Below, piece after piece: positions 13,663 to 24,391 of a stretch of DNA of 64,000 nt (position 1 is the stretch's first letter; each line of letters begins with the position of its first letter). Below the pieces are notes generated by a model, which saw only the letters and a list, made by a program, of their open reading frames with translations, was not told the origin of the DNA and made no database searches. Source of the stretch: Zopfochytrium polystomum (lineage: Eukaryota > Chytridiomycota > Chytridiomycetes > Chytridiales > Chytridiaceae); the NCBI GenBank assembly GCA_025765615.1, contig JAIVFJ010000006.1:62001-126000 (forward strand). The letters are read 5' to 3'. The position numbers and the translations under genes were made by a program.

Positions 13663-13889
13663 TGCGATGGTGGTGGATCGCTCAGGAAAACGAATGTAGA
13701 CAGCGGGCGACGGTGGGTGCCGTGGTCCGTGGGGTGGCGGCGGCGGCCGCCGATCTTTGGACGATGATGAGCCAGCAGCAGGGGCAGCAACGGGATCGTC
13801 GCCGTCGCTGTGGTTGTGGATGCCGATCCAGCAGCAGCGGCCGCGGCAGTAGTGGATCTAGCGCAAGTGGAGGCGAGCGGCGCGCGCAT
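11699..13889 (-). CDS. Short-chain dehydrogenase/reductase, FabG/CBR4-like, degenerate; possibly mitochondrial
   Basis: Exons 13889-12675, 12560-12212, 12050-11872, 11782-11699 (608 residues; all GT-AG; frame closes). The N-terminus is Arg/Ala/Ser/Thr-rich and acid-poor, like a mitochondrial presequence, followed by a long Ser/Pro spacer. The Rossmann part starts near residue 290. The tail is clearly SDR: FGPVDHLIN, GSIVNVA, TYAASKAG (YxxxK), GFSKSLAKELAPVGVRV, IAPGRV, then VAEVAMFLARANYMTG and VIALDG at the end, as in 3-oxoacyl-ACP reductases. Odd points: the glycine-rich TGxxxGxG loop is replaced by SLASPPLA, NAG is absent, and the usual catalytic Ser position reads Ala. It may be a non-catalytic partner subunit in mitochondrial fatty-acid synthesis, as inferred from the FabG-like tail, or a diverged enzyme. 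Confidence 0.8.
12055..12098 (+). repeat. (GT)n microsatellite in SDR intron 3
   Basis: About 20 GT units directly upstream (in gene sense) of the 3' splice site of the last-but-one exon; on the coding strand it is a (CA)n tract ending at the acceptor. Confidence 0.9.
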
Positions 13890-14504
<615 letters not shown>

Positions 14505-16235
14505 TTACATCTTCCGGGCCACCCCGTGGCGGTTGACCGTCTCCCCCGCGGGGCGAAGGCGGTCCGGCAGCGCGCCGCCCACGAGGCGCGCGTCGCAGAT
14601 CCAGGGGAACGCGCAGTCGCAGCGCGGCTTCCTTTTCGCGGGCCCTGCCTTCGCGCCGCCCACCACCACCACCACCTCGGCCTCCTCCTCGTCCCCCTCC
14701 CACAACCGCACCTCGCGAAACGTCAACGAAGTCCTCATCTTCCGCTCGACCAACCTTCCCGCGACAACATCCGCTGCCCTCGCGCGGATGCCGTGCTCCC
14801 AGCCGAAGCGGGCCTCGCCGTGCAAGACGACAGCGGAGCGGCGGTCGAGGAGGACGTTTACGGTGCGGAAGGGGTCCGCGGCGGCGGGGTCGCGGCGGTG
14901 GGGTGGGGCGGGGACGGCACGCGGGTCGTAGAGGGTGCGAAACTCCATGACGACGGGGTGGGCGAGGGAGACGATGAGGACGTTGTCGCGGAAGCCGCTG
15001 TGCGTGTCGGTGTGCGGCGGGATGCCCGTGCCCGCAGGGTACTGGTTGACCGTCAGCTGGTTGTACGTCGGCGTCCCCGGCGGCCGGGACGGGTGCGCGT
15101 ACAGGCGGTCCAGGACGGGGAGGGACCAGGGCGGTAGCGGCGGCTGCGTAAGGGACGCGACTTTGTTGATGTCGTAGTCGAACGCAAAGCCGTGGTGTTG
15201 CTGGTGATAGATTGTTTGGGGCAAGTCAGCGAAAAAAAAAAAAAAAAGGAAAAAAAAAAAAAAAGCAGTTTGCAACCCCGCGTTCCGGCAAGAACATACA
15301 ATCAATCCACGAGACTCACCACCTGCCGAACGCTCAGCTCGATCCAGAGATGCTCCTGCACCTTGCGGAGAAGCTCCTCCTCTTCGGCGACAGAGATAAA
15401 CTCTGGAAACACGTAGAGCCCCGGCACGGCCTTGAAGATTTCGGCAGGGTCGGTGAGCACGTCGGTCTCGGGAAACGGAAGGAACCTGGCCGGGGTCAAC
15501 AAGAGCACGCGCGTCGTGGCACGGAAGGGTTGCGGCATGGGGCGCCCGGCCAGGTCAAGGATGGCCTTCAGCGCCTGCGACGGTGTCGCGTATTGAAGGA
15601 ACGAGTAGGGCTTTTTTTTTTTTTTTTTTTTTTTTTGCGTGGGTGGGAAGAGAACAGGAGGTAAAGTTTGGAAACCCAACGCTGTTTTGTTGTTTTTCCT
15701 GGCATACCTTTCCTTTGCCAACCTTCAGTGCAACAAAGCCCTCCGTCGCCGACGCCCATTCTTCGACGACCTGAACGTCACCAGGAACGGACGCGCTGCC
15801 GACGTTCATGCAGCAGAGGACGGCGGTATCTGGGACTGGGTCAGACGACGGCGTCGACGGCGAGGGCAACCAAAGAATGTCCGACGCCGGGACGCCCTCT
15901 TTGGCGGATATGGTTTTGACTGCGGTGTCCCACCGCTTTGCGTGAGACAGCGCGAGGGAGCGGATTGTGGCGATGGCATCGGGGGCGGGCGTGTCGGGGG
16001 TAGCGTCGGGTGATGATGATGATGATGATGATGATGGTGATGATTTGGTTGTTTCAGTGGATGTGGATGTGGATGCGGTGGTGGTGGTGGTGGTGGTCGA
16101 GTACGAGGAGGAGGCGGGCGTAATGTCGTCCAGAAAGAACGACGGGATGGACAGGTCGCCGTCGGCCAGCGCATCGTCGGCGTCGTCGTCGCCAGGGCGC
16201 CGATCGGTCGCCGGTGCAACTGCGATCGCTGGCAT
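14505..16235 (-). CDS. ALKBH8-like RRM + AlkB 2-oxoglutarate/Fe(II) dioxygenase
   Basis: Exons 16235-15708, 15610-15320, 15200-14505 (504 residues). Residues about 130-225 resemble an RRM: TAVLCCMNVG as strand 1 and GKGKPYSFLQYATPSQALKA as the RNP1/helix 2 region, which is recreated exactly at the first splice. The AlkB domain follows: QHHGFAFDYD, TYNQLTVNQYPAGTGIPPH, Fe ligands H336 and D338 in HTDTHSGF, H409 in WEHGI, and 2-oxoglutarate-binding Arg in MRTSLTFREVR. This order and wording match ALKBH8, which hydroxylates wobble mcm5U in tRNA. The methyltransferase domain of animal ALKBH8 is absent; fungi usually use separate Trm9 for that step, so this protein would act after Trm9. Both introns carry poly-A/T tracts next to the acceptor. 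Confidence 0.85.
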
Positions 16236-16600
16236 TGATTATCAGGGGCAACGGGAAGCCTCGCAAGGCAGGCTGGAGGCTTGTCGAAGATGCAAAGGAA
16301 AGGGCAGTGTGACCTGCTGCAAATTTCGTTTATTTGCCGTTTGTTTGCCACATGGAAACGGAAAAGGACAAGCGTGACGACTTGTCAGGTGAACCCAACC
16401 CACCTCTCCTCACCTCACTCCTCACTCGCCCCCCCTGCACATTCAAAAAAAAAAAAAACAAAAAAAAACAAACAACAAACAACAACAACAACAACAACAA
16501 CAACCCATAAGCAGCGCAGTCTCAGTAATGGACCGGGCGGGCACATTCTGGGTGTCCGGGATGCCCCGGTTGGAATGATGTGATGACTTGGTACTGTGAC
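16236..16600. other. Upstream region of AlkB gene; A-rich tracts
   Basis: Contains A-rich and CAA repeats at 16446-16505. Probably the AlkB 5' leader and promoter. No gene seen. Confidence 0.4.
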
Positions 16601-16779
16601 TTTCAATAATACACGTAATATTAATCTACAGATTGATGATTGAGTACGAGAGAATGACGAGGACCCTTCCCCGTGCCCGGCCCGCCGCCATTGCCACCGC
16701 CGCCAATCGGTATTCCGACTTGGTTCTGTGATTCTGTCCCTCCCTCTCGATCCGCAATGCTCGGCTGAGGGCAGGTGTG

Positions 16780-16786
16780 TATAAAG
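16780..16786 (+). promoter_or_regulatory. TATA-like box, relic promoter copy
   Basis: tataaag about 115 bp before the relic ATG at 16898; the equivalent of the box at 17156 in the second copy. Confidence 0.45.
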
Positions 16787-17155
16787 AACTAAGGATTGAT
16801 TCGATCAATCAATCAATCATCCATCATCAATCATCAATCATCAAAATCACTTTGGAGAAAAATTGAACGTTCCTTGACCCGACTCGACCCGACAATAATG
16901 TCCTCCACTCCTGCTGTAGCATTTAATACACGTAATATTATTAATCTACAGATTGATGATTAAGTACGAGAGATTACGAGGACGATTGATCGCCTTCCCT
17001 GCGACTCGCTGCCACGCCCGATCGGGGTCGTAGTCGGTCGGTGACTCGCTTCGGTCTCTCTCTGTCTCTCTCTCTCTCTCTATCTCGCTCTCTCTCTCTC
17101 TGTCTCTCTCTCTGTCTCTCTCTCTGTCTCTCTCTCGATTCAGTGCGACAGTGTG

Positions 17156-17162
17156 TATAAAA
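17156..17162 (+). promoter_or_regulatory. TATA-like box of the hydroxyacid oxidase gene
   Basis: tataaaa lies 71 bp upstream of the ATG at 17233, a plausible core-promoter distance; conserved between both promoter copies. Confidence 0.55.
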
Positions 17163-17232
17163 GAAAAAGGATCACTGCGATCAATCAATCAATCTTCAAA
17201 AATAAATTGAAGTTCTTCTTGACCCAACAATA

Positions 17233-19008
17233 ATGTCCTCCTCCTCCTCAGCGCTCGTCTGCGTCGACGACTACCGCCAGCTGGCCATTACAAAGCTCCC
17301 CCTCAACGCGCGCGGATACTACGAGGCCGGTGCGTATTCGTCGTCGTCGTCGGAGGAAGTGGTGGTGGTAGTGGTGGTGGTGGTGGTGGCGGTGGCGTCC
17401 TTTTGCAACTTGCTCTTCCTCTCTCTCTCATGCGTCGGCTCGGGAAGAGAGCGAGCGACGGCGGAGAGCGAGCGAGCGATGCACACACACATGCACATGC
17501 ATCAGTCGCGCAAGAGACCCGCTCGTCAGCTGCAAACCCCCGCTTCCATCGTTCGGCCACGGCGGCGGGCGGCGGCCGGAAGGGTCACTCCCTGGGTTGC
17601 TCGACCGCGCCGCTCACTTCCCCCGTGATCACCGAACCTCGCGTGGAGGGACACCCGACGCCCCCTCCTCCACGCGCCCACGAACAACGATTGAAGCATC
17701 CCCGCCAACAACTACCCTCCGCCAATGCAACCCCCGCAGGCCTCACACTAACCTCTTTGACACTATTTCTTGTAACGCGACCGGCGCCCCGCCCTTCCCT
17801 CCCGCTGCAACCCGTCCTTTTTTTCGTCTATACACCCTCCCACCCCCTGTTCGGACACAGGCGCCGACAATGAAGTTACCCTCAAGGAGAACGTCGCCGC
17901 CTTCGATCGGTGAGCCACACTGCGCCTTGGTCTCTTTTGCTTCGTCTTCGCTGCTGTTCTCACTTTCAGCGTTGAAACGTTGAAACCCCCCTCCGACACC
18001 TCCCATTTCTTTCGTTGCAAAAAAGGTACCTGCTCCGCCCTCGCGTCCTGCGCGACGTTCGCAAGATCGATCTCACGACCACCGTCCTCGGCGAGAAGCT
18101 CTCGTAAGTACTTGTCGGGTGCCACAGGACGAAGTGACGGAGCATTGCGATCTAAGTAAACACCCGTCCCCCCTCCCAGGATGCCCATCTGCATCGCCCC
18201 GTCTGCAATGCAATGCCTCGCCCACCCGTCGGGAGAGCTCGCGACGGCCGCAGGTAAACCCCCCCCCCCCCCCCCCCCCCTCATGCGGCCCACTTCTCGA
18301 TCGCACCTGTTTCCAACCACGTATTTTATTCGCCTCTCCTTTTGCCCCTACAGCCGCACGCGAAGCCAACACGCTCATGACGCTGAGCACGTACTCGACG
18401 ACGGCGATGGAGGACGTGATTGCGATTCCGCCGGGAAGCGCGGCGACGGGCGGGCTGTTTTGGTTCCAGCTGTACGTGTACGAGAACCGCAAGACGTCCG
18501 AGTCGATCATTCGCCGGGCGGAGGCGGCGGGGTACAAGGCGCTCGTCGTGACGGTCGACACGCCGATCCTGGGCCGCAGGCGGAACGACTTGAGGAACAG
18601 TTGAGTTGTTTCGTTTATGATTATTGTTTCCTCCCTCTCGCCTCTCGCACTGTCCTTGGCGCCACGCAGTGTTTGACACCTTACTCCAACAAATCCAAAG
18701 CCTTTGCGCTCCCGCCGCACCTCACGCTCAAAAACTTTCCGGACAACCTCGCGATCAAGTCGCAAGCGCAGCGGACGGCGACAGGGACGACCAACGGGAA
18801 CGGCACGGGAGGCGGCGGCGCAGCGGCGGCGGTGGACGCGCTTCTGAGCAACAGCGAGATTGCGCTGCAGATCGGCAACACGTCGGACATGGGGCTGTGC
18901 TGGGAGAACGACATTGCGTGGCTGCGGAGGACGACCAAGCTCAAGATTGTGCTCAAGGGCATCATGACGGCGGAGGACGCGGTGCTGGCGGCAAAGTGGT
19001 TAGTACAG

Positions 19009-19083
<75 letters not shown>

Positions 19084-19595
19084 GGATCGCATTTAGTGGC
19101 GAGACATGACTTTTCAGGCTCTTCTTTCCTTTTTTTTAATTTTTTTATTTTTTATTTTAAAAAATCCTTTTCTGATCCAGGGGCGTGGACGCGATCGTCG
19201 TCTCAAACCACGGCGGGCGGCAGCTGGACACAGTTCCCGCGACGATCGACGTGCTCCCGGAGGTGACGGCGGCGCTCGCGTCGCTCCGTTCCAGCGGGAC
19301 GGCGGCAGTGCCCGAGGTGTACGTGGACGGGGGCATCCGGCGCGGCAGCGACGTGGTGAAGGCGCTGGCGCTGGGGGCGCGGGCGGTGTTTATCGGGCGG
19401 CCGGTGCTGTGGGGGCTGGCGGCGGCGGGGCAGGACGGGGTGACGGGGGTGCTCCGGGTGCTGGAGGGCGAGCTGCGGATCGCGTTGGCGCTGCTGGGGT
19501 GCACGACGCCGCGGGAGGTCGGGCCGGAGCACGTGCGGCACGCGTCAGAGTATGTGGGCGGCGCGAGGGCCAGGGCTGCGTTGGCGAAGATGTGA
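17233..19595 (+). CDS. FMN-dependent (S)-2-hydroxyacid oxidase (glycolate oxidase family)
   Basis: Exons 17233-17329, 17861-17909, 18026-18103, 18180-18253, 18354-18599, 18701-18998, 19181-19595 (418 residues; all GT-AG). The protein follows the FMN-binding TIM-barrel family end to end: YYEAGADNEVTLKEN, RPRVLRDV, MPICIAPSAMQ, TLSTYSTTAMEDV, FWFQLYVY (Q138, Y140), VVTVDTPILG, FALPPHLTLKNF, IVLKGI (K267), VVSNHGGRQLD (H291, R294, catalytic base and carboxylate-binding Arg), VYVDGGIRRG, FIGRPVLWG. It oxidises glycolate or similar 2-hydroxyacids with release of H2O2. The C-terminus AKM fits the PTS1 consensus, so a peroxisomal location is likely. Exon 6 includes a Gly/Ala/Thr insert in the loop after LKNF. 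The intron at 18999-19180 holds a 70-bp (GT)n tract. Confidence 0.93.
19010..19081 (+). repeat. (GT)n microsatellite within intron 6 of the hydroxyacid oxidase
   Basis: About 35 GT units start 11 bases after the 5' splice site. Confidence 0.95.
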
Positions 19596-20042
19596 GCGGG
19601 GGGACGGATGGGAGTTCGTTGGGAGCTGTGCACTTTTGCTTTCTCCAACTCTTGTCCCCCCTCACCTCGCTCTCTCCTCTTCTGAGTTCAACTTTTCTTT
19701 TTCTCCCTTCCTCCACATCCCCCAACCCGTCCACTTTCAATAGCGGTGGTGGGGCAGGAAAGCTTCGTAAGCCAAGGACTCCATCTCATTTCAGTGTTAA
19801 CACCATGAAAAAAAGAAAAAAAGAATACATTTCACTCGCAAGAGAGTGCACACACACACACACTAGTTCATGCACTCGGGGACCAAGAAAAAAAAAAGAA
19901 AAAAGAAAAAAAAAACCAAAATAGAGTGGGAGGAAGCAAGGGAGAAACTTGAATAAGAATCACATAGACGCCCCCAGCGCAACGATGCACCCCGCCCTCA
20001 CATTCTTCCTCCCCTCTCGCTCTCTCTCTCTCTCTCTCCCCC
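19596..20042. other. Intergenic 3' flanks of convergent genes
   Basis: CT-rich at 19630-19740, (CA)n at 19852-19862, A-rich at 19890-19920. No gene seen. Confidence 0.5.
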
Positions 20043-21452
20043 TCACTCCAAATCCGCCGGCGGCACAATCACGCCCTTGACCCTGACGACCTGATCGCGC
20101 TCGGCGCTCTCGATCGCGGCCTCGATGATCCGCACGACCCACCACGCCTCGAGCGGGGAGACGGGCGCCTCACCGCCGCGGACGACGGCGGCCGCGAGCG
20201 CGTCAAACAGCACGCCGTAGTCGCCCGGCGGGCAAAACACCCTTCTCGCGGCGGCGCGGGGCTCCGTGCCCGTGGCGACGGTGCAGAAGCGCGGGTCGTC
20301 GTCGTCCCGTTGTCCGGCGGCGCCGTCCGACGGTGCGGGGGGTGCGCGCGGGACGAGGTCGGCGGGGGCCGGGTGACCGACGGGCACCTGTTTCAGCGCG
20401 GCCTCCTGCGGGTCGAGGCCGGCAAAGGTGGCGGAGGCGTGCGGGGCGTGGACGGTGAACCTGGGCGCGGCCGCTGCGGGGCGGACGAGCATGCCGGCGG
20501 AGAGTCTGACGACGAGCGGGGCGCGGGTTTCCGAGTCCGTAAAGTACCTGAGGACAATGAGGAAGTAGTCCGGGGTGGGGACGAACGGGTGACCGTCGGG
20601 GTAGGTGATGTTTAGCTTGTGCGCGGCGGGGGCGACGCGGCGCTGGTCGGCGAGGTGGACGGCGTAGAGCGAGTCCGGGACGCCAAAGAGGCAGAGGGCT
20701 TGGTCGATCAGGTGCGAGCCGAGGTCGTAGAGGATCGACGTGCCCAGCAGGCGGCCGTCTTCTTTCCAGGCGGGGTGCGCGGCGGTCGGGTCGCGGAGGC
20801 CAGGGCGGAGGCGGTCAAAGTGGGAGGCGAGCTCGACGGCGCCGGAGAGGATGCCGGCGGGCGGGTCGGCGGCGGCGGCGGCGGCGTCCGCGTCGGTGAG
20901 AGTTGGTTCCGCGGCGGCGGCGTGGGGAAAGTGCGGGGCCGGGGGCCGGCCTTGCGGGTCCGTGATGCCGAGGAGGTTGCGCAGGAGGAGAAAGTCGCCG
21001 TCAAAGCGGCGGTTCTGGTAGACGCAGACTGTGCGGTCGACCTCCTTTGCCTTGCGGAGGATGGCCTCTGCGTCTGCGGAGGAGACGGCGAATGGTTTTT
21101 CGACGAGGACGTGCTTGCGGGCGGCGAGGGCGGCGAGGGCGAGGTCGCGGTGGGTGTAGGCGGGGACGGCGAGGACGACCAGGTCGATGTTGTCGTCGGC
21201 GAGGAAGGCGTCGAGGGAGGTGTGGAGGGTGATGGCGGACGGGTCTGAGTGCTGCAGCAGCAAGGGCGAGTCTGCGAGTTCCTTTTGCGCGGCTGCGGCG
21301 GAGCGGTCTGAGCGCAGCAGGAAGGCGCGCACAGAGTAGAGGTGCGGGCGGGCCAGCAGGAAGGGCAGCTGGAAGGCGCGCACGGAGAAGCCGAAGCCGA
21401 CGATGCCGACGCGGATGACTTGTGAGGTGGTGGCGGTGGTGGTGGTGGTCAT
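20043..21452 (-). CDS. Gfo/Idh/MocA-family NAD(P)-dependent oxidoreductase
   Basis: Single exon, 469 residues from the ATG at 21452 (MTTTTTATTS); the frame stays open upstream but reads through a poly-Lys/homopolymer stretch, so the internal ATG is preferred. The N-terminal Rossmann motif is VIRVGIVGFGFSVRAFQLPF; the family signature is VLVEKPFAVSSADAEAI (EKP), followed by CVYQNRRFDGDFLLLRNLL and YDLGSHLIDQALCLFG. These fit the YdgJ/scyllo-inositol dehydrogenase-like branch, usually 340-360 residues. The extra length comes from Ala/Pro-rich inserts around 235-260 and 385-425. It probably acts on a sugar or polyol in the cytosol; the substrate cannot be read from sequence. Confidence 0.88.
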   Translation of the reverse strand: MTTTTTATTSQVIRVGIVGFGFSVRAFQLPFLLARPHLYSVRAFLLRSDRSAAAAQKELADSPLLLQHSDPSAITLHTSLDAFLADDNIDLVVLAVPAYTHRDLALAALAARKHVLVEKPFAVSSADAEAILRKAKEVDRTVCVYQNRRFDGDFLLLRNLLGITDPQGRPPAPHFPHAAAAEPTLTDADAAAAAADPPAGILSGAVELASHFDRLRPGLRDPTAAHPAWKEDGRLLGTSILYDLGSHLIDQALCLFGVPDSLYAVHLADQRRVAPAAHKLNITYPDGHPFVPTPDYFLIVLRYFTDSETRAPLVVRLSAGMLVRPAAAAPRFTVHAPHASATFAGLDPQEAALKQVPVGHPAPADLVPRAPPAPSDGAAGQRDDDDPRFCTVATGTEPRAAARRVFCPPGDYGVLFDALAAAVVRGGEAPVSPLEAWWVVRIIEAAIESAERDQVVRVKGVIVPPADLE

Positions 21453-21811
21453 TGTAGCGAATCGATTGGCCCTTTCTTTTTTTTTTTGTTTTTTTTTTTT
21501 GGGTGGGGCATTAAAATATACAACAAGACGCCCACACGCCGACAGACGGATCAGCCCCGTTTCCTCCACATCACGATGTTCAACACAGGGCCATGCCATG
21601 CATCATCGAGTCAAAAAAGCCCTTCATCTTATGATTCGGACACCCATATTCAATCATCCATCAACGCAATCTTGAATATTTATTCCTCGCTCGCACTTTC
21701 CTTTTAAGGTTTCTTCTCTCTCTTCTCGCTCTCTCTCCTTCCTCTCTCTCTTCTCTCTCCCTCCTCTCTCCCTCTCTTCCTTCTCCTCCTTCCCTCTTCT
21801 CTCCTCCATCG

Positions 21812-21857
<46 letters not shown>

Positions 21858-23065
21858 AGTCTTCAGCGTATTCAAGTTTTCACATTGACCGAGCTCGTCT
21901 CATGTGTAACGGTCGGAAGCGCTGCTGGCAGCTCGCTGATTTCTTGAACCCTCAATGAAAGAAAGCTCCTGCCTAAAAACCAAATGTTTTTACTGTGTAG
22001 AACACAAAGTACAGGGGACCTGTCTCTAAACACATCAATATTGATATCTGTTTTCGTGATTCATTGCAAAAATCTTACCCAGCCATCTGGCAGCCTTGCT
22101 CTTTTGCACAAATATGCATTGGCATATTCTCTATGCAGATTAAATCGGTTTACACAAGTTTTGTTGTAAAGCACAGAGGTTTTTGCCTCTCAAAGTATTC
22201 ATTTTAGGATTTGCCCAGGTGGGGTTGGAAACTTTACCCATTTCTTTTTTGACCCACCCCAACTGCTCAAATGGGCCATAAAAGCAATTTTTAAGACAGA
22301 AGCTGCCAATGGAACCTGACGTTGCATGTACTCCACCAGGTTTTCCTGCGTTTGGGCAGTTGCCAGCAGGTGGACCTGCCAATGTCAAGCTGTGAAATCA
22401 GCAGCAGCAAAAGCGCAAACAGCAGCAGGAGCAGTATTCTTGTAATTGTAAAAGCTAAACGACCTTAATTGTTCTCTCAGATAAGTGCTACAATGAAAAG
22501 ACATAGGGCCAGAGCGGGATCTCAACCCTTGCAAAAAATTACGCCTGGCCTTTGCACCAATTTGAACAAAATTCACTAGTAACTGAGCTGCATTTGCGAT
22601 GTCGCTCTGTTCTCTGGTTTATTGCAAGTTGATTTTGGGTCTTACCAAGCTGTTTATGGCAGATTTGCATCTGTGGCGGTGGTTTCTGTTTGTTGCTCAA
22701 TTTTGTGGTTGTTCCTCTTTGTGGGTTGTTTTCTACACAAAAAATGAGCCATCTTTCACGAAATTAAGATGAGTCGAAAGCGAATATGTTGAAGAGGTGC
22801 TCGCACCTCCAAAGGCCACGCCGCAATCTGAAATTTTCACCACCCATGGAGAATCAACCAAAGATCATGATGTGCTTGTCGGATTGGATGGGGACGGTCC
22901 AGATCGCTGGGGGCAGCTCGCACTTTGGTGACGACTGCGTGGATCTCTTCGTTCTTCTTCCCAAAATATCAATATTGACTTGGCCCAAAGGGGTTCAAAG
23001 GCCCAAAAAGAGTAGGCGCTTCATCCCCTCCAATTTCCCTCCTCCCGGTCTCTACCGACGGGTCA
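21453..23065. other. Low-GC intergenic island
   Basis: Begins with CT-rich microsatellite (21715-21853), then about 1.1 kb of visibly lower-GC sequence (21860-23000) with no convincing frame longer than about 140 codons. Composition resembles the transposon islands elsewhere in the window, but no recognisable transposon domain was found. Confidence 0.5.
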
Positions 23066-24298
23066 TCAAACCGCCTGCGGCACAACGACCGCCTCCTGCG
23101 CCTCCACCTTCTCTTCCTCCTCGACCAGCGGCGGCGGCGGGAACTCCTCGCGCCACCACCTCACGGCGTCCTTCCTCCCCCACTTCTTGGCGTCCAACAG
23201 CGCCCTCTTCGAGCACCTAAAGTCACACCCAGACTCGTCCTTCCACCACCTCAGCACGTCGACGTGGCCCTCCTTGGCCGCAGCGTCAACAGCCCGATCC
23301 GAGTACGTCATCCTCCACCCGGAGCGGTCGCGCCACCATTCCAGAACACCCACGTGACCGTTGCGGGAGGCGTCGTCGAGGGCGGCGCAGGTGTAGTCGA
23401 CGCGGAGCGCGGAGCGGCGCCACCAGTCGAGGACGGCGGTGTGGCCGAAGCGCGCGGCGGTGTCGACGGCCTGGGCCGAGTAGAGCAGCGGGAGGTAGCC
23501 GGCGCGGAGGGCGCGGTCGGCGGCGGCGTGGCGGGGGAAGTAGTCTCTTGCGACGGCGGCGGCGCGGCTGGCGGAGGCGGGGAGGGACGGGGCGAGGGCG
23601 GCGAGGTCGGCGGCGGCGCGGGTTTTTAGGGCCGAGTCGAGGTAGTAAGTGATGGAGGCGGCGGAGACGGGTCTGGATGCCGACGGCGGGGGCGCCGGTT
23701 CGGAGGCGGCGGCGACGAGGAGCGGGGTGGTTTCGGCGGTGGTGCGGAGCCACCAGTCGAGGACGGGGAGGTGGCGAGGGGTGTGGGCGGCGTCGATGCA
23801 GCGCGGGGTGTAGATGAGGCGGATCGTTTTGGGGTGGAGGGCGCGCCACCAGTCGAGGACGGCGAGGCGGACGTGGCGGGAAGCGAGGGCGAGGGCGGCG
23901 GGGCAGGCTTCCTGGAGGCGATCGCGGCCGCTGGTGCCGGGGATGCGCAGGAAGCCGTCGAGGATGTCGATGTCGCCGTGGCCGCTGGCGCGGACGATTC
24001 TGCGGACGGCGGGGTTGTTGTTGTGTGAGGAGGGGAAGTTTGCCAGGGAAGCCAGCTGGCAGGCATGAAGGCGGAGGAGAGTCGCGACCACGAAGCGCGT
24101 GCCGGGAAGCAGGAACAGGCAGACGATTTCAGCCAGCCATGGCGGTAGCGGTAGTTGTTGTTGTTGTTGTTGTTGTTGTTGTTGCTGCTGGTGCTGTTGC
24201 TGCTGCTGTGGTGGTTGTGGTGGTGGCAGTTGCGGTTGCTGCAGTTGGGTCGTGGTGGTGGTCCTTTTGGTTGTTGTTGGCATTCGTGGGTAACGCAT
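23066..24298 (-). CDS. Ankyrin-like repeat protein with WW-containing helices
   Basis: 410 residues from the ATG at 24298 (MRYPRMPTTT); the longer frame upstream only adds a (CA)n-encoded His/Thr run. Residues about 10-50 are a Gln/Pro/Thr-rich linker with polyQ. The rest is a series of degenerate ~33-residue helical repeats: RLAVLDWWRALHPKTI, RHLPVLDWWLR, GHTAVLDWWRRS, RNGHVGVLEWWRDRSGWRM, EGHVDVLRWWKDESG, and a final KDAVRWWRE. The GHxxVLxWW core is the ankyrin second-helix pattern (GHLEVVKLL) with paired Trp. It probably mediates protein contacts. There is no catalytic domain, and the partner is unknown. Confidence 0.8.
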   Translation of the reverse strand: MRYPRMPTTTKRTTTTTQLQQPQLPPPQPPQQQQQHQQQQQQQQQQQQLPLPPWLAEIVCLFLLPGTRFVVATLLRLHACQLASLANFPSSHNNNPAVRRIVRASGHGDIDILDGFLRIPGTSGRDRLQEACPAALALASRHVRLAVLDWWRALHPKTIRLIYTPRCIDAAHTPRHLPVLDWWLRTTAETTPLLVAAASEPAPPPSASRPVSAASITYYLDSALKTRAAADLAALAPSLPASASRAAAVARDYFPRHAAADRALRAGYLPLLYSAQAVDTAARFGHTAVLDWWRRSALRVDYTCAALDDASRNGHVGVLEWWRDRSGWRMTYSDRAVDAAAKEGHVDVLRWWKDESGCDFRCSKRALLDAKKWGRKDAVRWWREEFPPPPLVEEEEKVEAQEAVVVPQAV

Positions 24299-24347
24299 GC
24301 GTCGCGGGAAGCAGCAGGAGGGATCGATCGATTGGGGTTCGAGCTGG

Positions 24348-24391
<44 letters not shown>

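Larger units (their letters stand above)
16604..17240 (+). repeat. Tandem imperfect duplication of promoter plus start codon
   Basis: Copy 1 (about 16604-16922) and copy 2 (about 16923-17240) both start with aatacacgtaatatt, share the block reading attgatgatt..gtacgagag, a TATA element, a (tcaa)n stretch, a ttgaccc..acaata segment, and the start ATGTCCTCC. Copy 2 drives the hydroxyacid oxidase. In copy 1 the ATG at 16898 opens a frame that closes after 21 codons. The middle of copy 2 has an expanded (CT)n tract. Confidence 0.85.

Noticed and set aside
16898..16963. Possible alternative first exon of the hydroxyacid oxidase
   Set aside because: The frame stops after 21 codons; treated as a relic of the promoter duplication unless transcripts show otherwise.
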